Below are positions 1-6,317 of a DNA stretch of 21,763 nt, piece after piece. Numbering within the stretch: the first letter of the stretch is position 1; each line of letters starts with the position of its first letter. Origin of the DNA: Candidatus Arcticimaribacter sp. (GTDB lineage: Bacteria; Bacteroidota; Bacteroidia; Flavobacteriales; Flavobacteriaceae); NCBI GenBank assembly GCA_011526275.1, contig WTJP01000027.1, positions 1-21,763 on the forward strand, in the 5' to 3' direction. The position numbers and the translations under genes were made by a program. Under the pieces are notes generated by a model. It was not told the origin of the DNA. It made no database searches and saw nothing but the letters and a program-made list of their open reading frames with translations.

Positions 1-617
1 GTGTTGGAGCTGGAACAACAATAAACAATATTGAGGTTGTAGGAAGTAATGACGATGGTATCGAAATCTTCGGTGGTTCTGTGAATGTATCCAACGTTGT
101 TATTCTTGCTCAACGCGACGACGCACTTGATTTAGACCAAGGGTATAAAGGAACTATTGACAATGCAGTAATTGCTTTAAGAGCTAATTCAGACAACCCT
201 TTCGAGATTGACGGAACAGAAGATTCTACAGGGGCTAATGACGGAGTTTACACCGTGAACAATGTCACTGTTTATGGCGCCGATAACCCAGAGCCAGGAA
301 AAAACAACCTTGGAGATTGGAAAAGTGATGCTACTGGATTGACCAATAATGTAGTTTATAAAAATATCGCCGGACTTGCTCTTAAAGGAATTGATGCGGA
401 TACCTACAACGGACAAGCAACAACTGCTTCCTTGGGGAATCTCAATTTCAACGGTTTTGACTTTGTGACCACAGCAAGTCTCGCCGATTTGTTTGCCAAC
501 ACAACCGTAACGGATTATGCTGATTGGGCAGAAGTCGTTGCCACACAAGAAGCAAACACAGGAGCAGACGAAGATGCTTTGAGTTGGACTTTATGGAGCA
601 CGCTAGCCAATCTATAA
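1..617 (+). CDS. C-terminal part of a secreted beta-helix-like repeat protein (5' end outside window)
   Basis: The reading frame is open to the left edge (first full codon at base 3) and stops at 615-617, so about 204 C-terminal residues are visible; a GTG at 81 is internal and not a start. The visible part has repeated short hydrophobic strands separated by Asp/Asn/Gly turns, such as DDGIEIFGGSVNVSNV, DDALDLDQGY, NAVIALRANSD and VNNVTVYGADN. That spacing is typical of right-handed parallel beta-helix proteins exported by Flavobacteriia. The last 40 residues are acidic and end in a Trp-containing strand (LSWTLWSTLANL); no recognisable type A or type B T9SS sorting domain is seen. The gene lies 58 bases upstream of a TonB-dependent receptor on the same strand with no terminator between, so the two are probably co-transcribed and may work together at the cell surface. 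I recognise the general family but know no substrate; a signal peptide cannot be checked because the start is missing. Confidence 0.8.
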   Translation, partial: VGAGTTINNIEVVGSNDDGIEIFGGSVNVSNVVILAQRDDALDLDQGYKGTIDNAVIALRANSDNPFEIDGTEDSTGANDGVYTVNNVTVYGADNPEPGKNNLGDWKSDATGLTNNVVYKNIAGLALKGIDADTYNGQATTASLGNLNFNGFDFVTTASLADLFANTTVTDYADWAEVVATQEANTGADEDALSWTLWSTLANL

Positions 618-675
618 AAGAAATATAATTTACCCTTTGCCTGGCACTGCCGAGTCAAAATATTACGATTTACAA

Positions 676-3483
676 ATGAATCATTATTTCAATTTTGTTG
701 CCCTTCTTTTCTCAAGCCTTCTATTTTCACAATCGGTCATTACCGGAACCATTAGTGATGGAGAATTCAACGACCCACTCCCCTTTGCTAATGTAGTTTT
801 AAAAACTGCCGATGGGGAAACCAATCTTGGCGGAAGTACCTCCGACTTTGACGGGAAATACAGCTTTGAGGTTACCCAAGGAAATTATATTCTTGAGTTT
901 TCTTACGTAGGATATGGCACCAAAAAAATTACGGATATCGCCGTTAACAGCGATGCTGAAGTAATTGTTGATGTTACCTTAAGCCCTATCGACAATGCCC
1001 TAGATGAAGTAGTTGTTACCACGTCGGCCCGACAAAACTCGGAACAAGCTGTATTGGCGCTACAGAAAAAATCGATCAACCTTATGGATGGGCTTTCTGC
1101 TCAATCCATCAAAAAATCGGGAGATACTAACCTTGCAAGCGCCATTAAACGCGTGCCGGGTGTCTCTATCCAAGATGGGAAATTCGTTTATGTGCGTGGA
1201 TTGGGAGACCGCTATTCTAAAACCCTCTTAGGTGGTTTAGAGGTGCCTGGTCTAGATCCAGACAAAAACACCCTTCAATTGGATATTTTCCCTACCAACC
1301 TCCTCGACAATATCATCGTCAACAAATCGTCTAGTGCCGATTTAAACGCTGACTTTTCTGGAGGGGTAGTCAATATCATCTTAAAAGACTTTTCTGCATT
1401 ACCAGAATATACTTTCTCTCTTTCAGGTTCCTACAACCCTTCGATGAACTTGGTCAACAATGCTATTCAAAACAACCCGAGTGGCATGAACATCTTCGGT
1501 TTTAACAACGGTTATTTCGATCGTCGAATTGGTGCTCAACAAGACATTCCCCTACCCGAAGCTTCACAACCTGGACGTTCTTCCGTTCTAACTAAAATTA
1601 CAGAGGTATTTACTCCCGAGATGGCTATTCATCGCTACAACAGCGGATTGAACTACAACCTTGGTGCAAGTGCCAGTAATCAGTTTGCATTGACCGATGA
1701 TAAGTCCATTGGTTTTATTGCTGCATTGGGCTTCCGTTCCAATACAGAATACTATGCCGATTACGCCACAGGAACAACCAACAAAGAACCTAGTGGAATT
1801 ACACGTGAAACGTCTCAAGACGGAGAGCTTGGAAAAATCACTAAACTCGCTAGTGGACTCTTAGGTGTTTCCCTTAAAACCGAAAATTCTAAATACAAAG
1901 TCAACCTGCTTAACTTGCGCAGTGCTGAGTCGAGTGCGGTAAATGCAGTTTATGCTGATTACCTTGAAAATCCTTATGTAGGGATTGCTAATATTCTTAC
2001 CTACACCGAGCGCAATATTGTTTCTATTCCATTTAGTGCCAAGCATGTTCTCGATGAAGGAAAATCGGTTATTGAGTGGAAAATTGCTCCTTCTTATGCT
2101 GAAGTATTCGACAAAGATTTTAAGAAGACCGTTTTTGAAACGAACGCCGATCGCTCTTTCTTTATCCTCTCTCCTGCTACCACCCAGTTGCCCCAACGTT
2201 TGTGGAGAACCTTGCGCGAAAACGCCATTGCGAGTAACGCAATTTATTCACGTGAGCTAGAAGGGAAAGTAGAAGGAAAACTCAAAACGGGGGTTTCTTT
2301 TTCATCAAAAGACCGTGCCTTTAGAACCTCTAATTACTCTATTGACTACATTGGCCGCAGTGAAAACCTCTTGGGGAATCCCAATAATATTCTTGACTCG
2401 AATAATCTTTGGACGCCAGAGACCAATGAAGGGTCGCATATTGTTGGAAACTTCCAGCGCACCAACCAGTATGATGCAAGCAGTACCACCCTGGCAGGAT
2501 TCGTCTCTGCAGAACTTAAATTCAACGAAAAATGGAAGTCTGTCGTAGGGCTTCGTTTTGAGAATTATATCGTAAAATACAGCGGACAAAGTTTGGGACA
2601 AGAAATTTTCAATGATGCCGAATTGATCAATGTAAACGACTTCTTCCCTTCCTTAAATGTTATTCGCTCTATAGATGAAGATACCAACCTTCGTTTTTCT
2701 TACGCCAGAACAACTGCTCGTCCTAGCTTTAAAGAAAACTCGGCAGCACAAATCTTTGATCCAATTACCGAGCGTTTCTTTATTGGTAATACCGATTTAA
2801 ATCCTTCTTATATCAACAATATCGACTTGCGCTATGAGAAGTATGGAGAAGGAAATCAATTCTTTGCTTTCAGTACGTTCTACAAGCATTTAACCGACCC
2901 AATCGAAATCGTGGCTTTTGATTTTAACACAGCCAACCAATTGATTGCGCGAAACAATGAAAAAGCGACCGTGTTTGGAATAGAAATTGAGTACCGAAAA
3001 AACCTGCTTGACAATAGCACGAAAAAATTGGCGCTCAACATCAACTCCTCTTTTATTTACTCTAGTCAACGCATGAGCGACGGAGAATACCAAGGAAGAG
3101 TGATTACTGAACCTACCCGTGAAATAGATCCGAATCGTGTGTTGCAAGGACAATCGCCTTTCCTCATCAACACTGGATTGACCTATACCCTTCCCGAAAT
3201 TGACCTTGAGTCGAGTCTCTTCTATAACGTACAAGGGAAAACGCTTGAAGTCGTTGGTGTAGGGAACATTCCAGATGTTTACACCGACCCATTCAACAAC
3301 TTGAACCTAACGGTAATCAAGAAGTTTGGGGAAGACGGAAATCAAAGCCTTACCCTAAAAGTGCAGAATATCTTAAACGATACCCGTGAGAGTTATTACG
3401 ACTACTTTGGAGAGCAACAACTTCCTTTTTCCCTCTACCATTTGGATAGAACCATTAGCTTAGGATACAATATAAAATTCTAA
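676..3483 (+). CDS. TonB-dependent outer-membrane receptor with carboxypeptidase-regulatory-like N-terminal domain
   Basis: Translation from ATG 676 gives 935 residues and begins with a signal peptide (MNHYFNFVALLFSSLLFSQS). A TTG at 637 would add 13 non-signal-like residues, so I prefer ATG. Domains in order: signal peptide about 1-19; CarboxypepD_reg-like beta domain about 20-105 (DPLPFANVVL, STSDFDGKYSF, LEFSYVGYGTK); plug domain about 110-240 (ALDEVVVT, then IKRVPGVSIQDGKFVYVRGL and SGGVVNIILKDF); then a long 22-strand barrel ending in an aromatic residue (GYNIKF). It should sit in the outer membrane and import a bound substrate using TonB-ExbBD energy. The substrate cannot be read from the sequence. 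It is not a SusC type: there is no SusD gene next to it within the window and the plug lacks the SusC signature. Neighbours are a beta-helix protein upstream and a PiT phosphate transporter 49 bases downstream, which makes phosphate or an organophosphate one possible cargo (inference). Confidence 0.92.
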   Translation: MNHYFNFVALLFSSLLFSQSVITGTISDGEFNDPLPFANVVLKTADGETNLGGSTSDFDGKYSFEVTQGNYILEFSYVGYGTKKITDIAVNSDAEVIVDVTLSPIDNALDEVVVTTSARQNSEQAVLALQKKSINLMDGLSAQSIKKSGDTNLASAIKRVPGVSIQDGKFVYVRGLGDRYSKTLLGGLEVPGLDPDKNTLQLDIFPTNLLDNIIVNKSSSADLNADFSGGVVNIILKDFSALPEYTFSLSGSYNPSMNLVNNAIQNNPSGMNIFGFNNGYFDRRIGAQQDIPLPEASQPGRSSVLTKITEVFTPEMAIHRYNSGLNYNLGASASNQFALTDDKSIGFIAALGFRSNTEYYADYATGTTNKEPSGITRETSQDGELGKITKLASGLLGVSLKTENSKYKVNLLNLRSAESSAVNAVYADYLENPYVGIANILTYTERNIVSIPFSAKHVLDEGKSVIEWKIAPSYAEVFDKDFKKTVFETNADRSFFILSPATTQLPQRLWRTLRENAIASNAIYSRELEGKVEGKLKTGVSFSSKDRAFRTSNYSIDYIGRSENLLGNPNNILDSNNLWTPETNEGSHIVGNFQRTNQYDASSTTLAGFVSAELKFNEKWKSVVGLRFENYIVKYSGQSLGQEIFNDAELINVNDFFPSLNVIRSIDEDTNLRFSYARTTARPSFKENSAAQIFDPITERFFIGNTDLNPSYINNIDLRYEKYGEGNQFFAFSTFYKHLTDPIEIVAFDFNTANQLIARNNEKATVFGIEIEYRKNLLDNSTKKLALNINSSFIYSSQRMSDGEYQGRVITEPTREIDPNRVLQGQSPFLINTGLTYTLPEIDLESSLFYNVQGKTLEVVGVGNIPDVYTDPFNNLNLTVIKKFGEDGNQSLTLKVQNILNDTRESYYDYFGEQQLPFSLYHLDRTISLGYNIKF

Positions 3484-3487
3484 AGCC

Positions 3488-3518
3488 TTGTCCTGAATGG
3501 GAAAATAAAGTAGATTTA
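3488..3518 (+). promoter_or_regulatory. Candidate Bacteroidota promoter for the PiT transporter
   Basis: A TTG at 3488-3490 is followed after 20 bases by TAGATTTA at 3511-3518. This resembles the Bacteroidota -33 TTG / -7 TAnnTTTG pair, with one mismatch in the last base of the -7 octamer. Transcription would begin near 3522, giving a leader of about 11 bases before ATG 3533. Read-through from the receptor gene is also likely because no terminator is visible. Confidence 0.4.
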
Positions 3519-3532
3519 CCGAGAAGTAAACC

Positions 3533-5812
3533 ATGGAGAATCTATATTTATACATCGTAATCTTACTGGCTGTGTTGGCCATAGGAGACCTTATAGTCGG
3601 CGTCAGTAATGACGCCGTCAACTTTTTAAATTCCGCCATTGGCTCTAAAGCCATTTCGTTTCGCAACATTATGATCTTGGCGAGTTTTGGAATCGCCCTA
3701 GGCGCCATTTTCTCTAGCGGAATGATGGAGGTCGCCCGAAAGGGGATTTTCAATCCTGAGGCCTTTACCTTTCAAGAGATCATCTACATTTTTATGGCGG
3801 TAATGATTACCGATATTCTCTTACTGGACTTTTTCAATACCCTTGGAATGCCCACCTCGACTACGGTCTCCATTGTATTTGAATTGTTGGGTGCTGCCAT
3901 TGTTATGGCCTTGATTAAAATTTCGGTTTCAGGCGATGGGTTCAATGAATTGAGTAACTACATCAATACCACCAAAGCCACCCAAATCATCTTTGGGATT
4001 CTACTCTCGGTAGTGGTTGCTTTTAGTGTAGGCGCAATTGTGCAATGGGTATCGCGCTTTTTATTGACCTTCTATATCGATGAAACTTCTTCCCTAAAAA
4101 AAGCCCTTTTTGGAGGGATTTCCTTGGCTGCGCTTTCCAACTTCATTCTTATTAAAGGGATTAAAGGAACAGAATACGCTTCCATTTCTTTTGAAGCTTT
4201 AGGCAACCAGACCATCAAGGAATTTCTCAACAATGAGTTACTCTTGGTCAATGGGGTCAATATCGTTTTGTGGTACTTTATTTCCTATGCCTTAATCCGA
4301 TTTACCTCGGTCAATATTTTTAAACTGATCATCGCCATTGGAACCTTTGCTTTGGCACTGGCTTTTGCTGGGAATGATTTGGTGAATTTTATTGGAGTTC
4401 CTATTGCTGCGTTTCAATCCTATGAAGCTTGGGCAGCGTCAGGTATTGCTGCGGAAAGTTATCAAATGAGTGTACTAGCAGCTAAAGTCCCTACTCCTAC
4501 CCTCTTCCTGTTTGGTTCGGGGGTGGTGATGATTTTAACCCTTTGGTTCTCCTCTAAGGCCAAAGGTGTAGTACAAACCTCTCTCGATCTATCGAACCAA
4601 TATGACACCAAGGAGCGTTTTAAACCCAATGCCTTATCCCGTGGATTAGTGCGCCTTTTTTCTTGGATTGGCGACGGAGTAGCTACTATGATTTCACCGG
4701 CAAACCGAGCTAAAATTGAAAAACGTTTTGAGTTGGTACCGATAAATACAAAAGAAGATTGGACCGACGACGCTCCCTCTTTCGATATGATTCGTGCAAG
4801 CATTAACCTGGTAGTTGCTGCAGTGCTCATCTCGGCGGCTACTTCTTTAAAACTCCCTTTATCCACTACCTATGTCACCTTTATGGTAGCCATGGGAACC
4901 TCGCTTTCCGACAAAGCATGGGGGCGCGACAGTGCGGTTTATCGTGTTGCTGGGGTGTTGAATGTAATTGCAGGGTGGTTCTTCACCGCCATTAGTGCCT
5001 TTACTGTTTGTGGAGTGATTTTATATTTGTTCCATATTGGAGGACCCGTAGCGATTGCTTCTATCTTTTTCTTGGTGCTACTCATCACGGGTAAAAACTT
5101 CCTCAACCACCGTAAACAGTCGAAAGAAACTCAAATAGAAACCGCCATCCTCCACGGAGATAGCCGTTCTTTTATTGGTGTTATTCAAGAAGCCGACGAA
5201 AACATTACCCAAGTCGCTATTGGAGCACACAAAACCTATCAACTGCTTATTGAAGGGCTTTCTTCCCAGAACATTAAAAAGCTCAGTAAAGCCCAAAAGA
5301 AAGTGCGTAATCTTGAAGAAAACGTGCTAGACCTACGTAACAACCTCTTCAACTTTATCAGAAAATTAGAAGAAACTAGTAACGATGCTAGTCGCTTTTA
5401 CATCGATACCCTAAGTTATATTCAAGACATTATTGAAGACATTGACTACTTGGTCAACATTAGTCACGAGCACATCAACAACAACCACAGCAAATTAAAA
5501 CTGAGTCAAATTAGAGGCCTTAAAGAAATTGCTGAAGTTATTGACTTACTGCTCCAAGGTTCAATCAATGCTTTTGAAGACAATTCCCTAAAAAAGCTGG
5601 GAGAGGTTTTAAGTAAAAAGGAGGATATTATTTCGAGTATAGATGATAAAATCAACGATCAAATCAACATTACACGAACGGAAGATAGAAGTCCTAAAAA
5701 CACGACCCTCTACTTCAATATTCTTTTAAAATCCAAGGATTTAATTCGACACAAGATCGAATTGATTGATCGATTCTATCAAACAACCAGTCAGATAAAA
5801 TCTACTTTATAA
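3533..5812 (+). CDS. PiT-family inorganic phosphate transporter with C-terminal PhoU-like domain
   Basis: This 759-residue protein has an N-terminal membrane part of about 540 residues and a soluble, helical, charged C-terminal part (about 550-759). The two inverted PiT signature repeats are visible: VSNDAVNFLNSAIGSKA near residues 24-40, and AGNDLVNFIGVPIAA near residues 279-293, corresponding to the GANDxxN motif of phosphate symporters. MPTSTTVS and LPLSTTYVTF are the paired P(T/S)STT loops of the family. The C-terminal part (for example KKLSKAQKKVRNLEENVLDL and IEDIDYLVNISHEH) resembles a PhoU/DUF47 helical bundle, which in this family is thought to restrain or tune phosphate uptake from the cytoplasmic side. 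The protein belongs in the inner membrane and likely imports phosphate with H+ or Na+. Many proteobacterial Pit proteins are about 500 residues, so the tail is a real extension, and it is seen in other Bacteroidota. It ends 3 bases before the convergent MORN gene. Confidence 0.93.
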   Translation: MENLYLYIVILLAVLAIGDLIVGVSNDAVNFLNSAIGSKAISFRNIMILASFGIALGAIFSSGMMEVARKGIFNPEAFTFQEIIYIFMAVMITDILLLDFFNTLGMPTSTTVSIVFELLGAAIVMALIKISVSGDGFNELSNYINTTKATQIIFGILLSVVVAFSVGAIVQWVSRFLLTFYIDETSSLKKALFGGISLAALSNFILIKGIKGTEYASISFEALGNQTIKEFLNNELLLVNGVNIVLWYFISYALIRFTSVNIFKLIIAIGTFALALAFAGNDLVNFIGVPIAAFQSYEAWAASGIAAESYQMSVLAAKVPTPTLFLFGSGVVMILTLWFSSKAKGVVQTSLDLSNQYDTKERFKPNALSRGLVRLFSWIGDGVATMISPANRAKIEKRFELVPINTKEDWTDDAPSFDMIRASINLVVAAVLISAATSLKLPLSTTYVTFMVAMGTSLSDKAWGRDSAVYRVAGVLNVIAGWFFTAISAFTVCGVILYLFHIGGPVAIASIFFLVLLITGKNFLNHRKQSKETQIETAILHGDSRSFIGVIQEADENITQVAIGAHKTYQLLIEGLSSQNIKKLSKAQKKVRNLEENVLDLRNNLFNFIRKLEETSNDASRFYIDTLSYIQDIIEDIDYLVNISHEHINNNHSKLKLSQIRGLKEIAEVIDLLLQGSINAFEDNSLKKLGEVLSKKEDIISSIDDKINDQINITRTEDRSPKNTTLYFNILLKSKDLIRHKIELIDRFYQTTSQIKSTL

Positions 5813-5815
5813 GGA

Positions 5816-6175
5816 TTATTTTTGGGCGTCAACAAGTCTGTTGCTCGCTTCCCAACTGATTTTTTGAACGATTGCATTGTTTTTAAACTCCACCTCTGTC
5901 AAGTCGTTGTTATCCCAAAACAACCAAGTACCATTGCGTTCTCCTTTTGTGTAGTTGGCTACACACAAAAGTTTTCCTTCGGCATCGTATTTCATCCATT
6001 TTCCATGAAGACGGTTATTCTTTAAGAAACCTTCTTGTGCCAATTGACCATTATCGTGATAGACGGATACTTTCGTGAGTTTACCTTCTTGTTCAACTAC
6101 CGTTTTTGGTGCATCTTGTTGTGCCATTACAGTACAACCAAACAAAAGGACGAGGGTCAAAATATACGTTCTCAT
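5816..6175 (-). CDS. Small secreted MORN-repeat (YwqK-like) protein
   Basis: The product has 119 residues and starts with a signal peptide (MRTYILTLVLLFGCTVMAQQ, probable cleavage after AQ or just before). The mature part holds about three MORN-type repeats: YHDNGQLAQEGFLKNNRLHG, then WMKYDAEGKLLCVANYTKGERNG, then TWLFWDNNDLTEVEFKNN. Such proteins are often labelled YwqK-family antitoxins in databases, but no toxin gene lies beside it and the export signal argues against an antitoxin role. LFGC could be read as a lipobox, but Phe at that place is unusual, so cleavage by signal peptidase I is more likely. It is transcribed from its own promoter downstream of nrdA, behind the nrdA terminator. 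Function unknown; MORN repeats generally contact lipids or proteins. Confidence 0.85.
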   Translation of the reverse strand: MRTYILTLVLLFGCTVMAQQDAPKTVVEQEGKLTKVSVYHDNGQLAQEGFLKNNRLHGKWMKYDAEGKLLCVANYTKGERNGTWLFWDNNDLTEVEFKNNAIVQKISWEASNRLVDAQK

Positions 6176-6200
6176 AAGTCAATGTTTTTCTGTTACAAAA

Positions 6201-6208
6201 CAAATATA
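6201..6208 (-). promoter_or_regulatory. -7 promoter element of the MORN-repeat gene
   Basis: On the minus strand this reads TATATTTG, a perfect match to the Bacteroidota -7 octamer TAnnTTTG. It ends 25 bases before the ATG at 6175, so the leader would be about 20 bases. I see no convincing TTG at the -33 position. Confidence 0.5.
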
Positions 6209-6272
6209 TAACATTATTTTCATTTTGACTTAATATTTACGTAACATTATCTTAACATTAGGGTTTAGGCAC

Positions 6273-6297
6273 AAAAAAAGCCCCAATTAAGGGGCTT
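6273..6297 (-). terminator. Rho-independent terminator of nrdA
   Basis: A 7-bp stem AAGCCCC / GGGGCTT (6278-6284 with 6291-6297) with a 6-base loop is followed on the minus strand by an unbroken run of seven T (6273-6279, partly within the stem). It lies 20 bases beyond the nrdA stop codon and closes the nrdB-nrdA unit before the MORN gene promoter. Confidence 0.9.
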
Positions 6298-6317
6298 AAT
6301 ATCAGTCTATTACAATG

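Noticed and set aside
189..548. Open frame of 119 codons on the minus strand inside the beta-helix gene
   Set aside because: It is antisense to a clear coding frame, is not like any protein I know, and has no promoter or start signal.
637..675. TTG start at 637 for the TonB receptor
   Set aside because: It would put 13 polar residues ahead of a normal signal peptide; ATG 676 gives a proper signal start.
5816..6175. Toxin-antitoxin system suggested by the YwqK-like annotation
   Set aside because: The protein has a signal peptide, stands alone, and no toxin-like neighbour exists.
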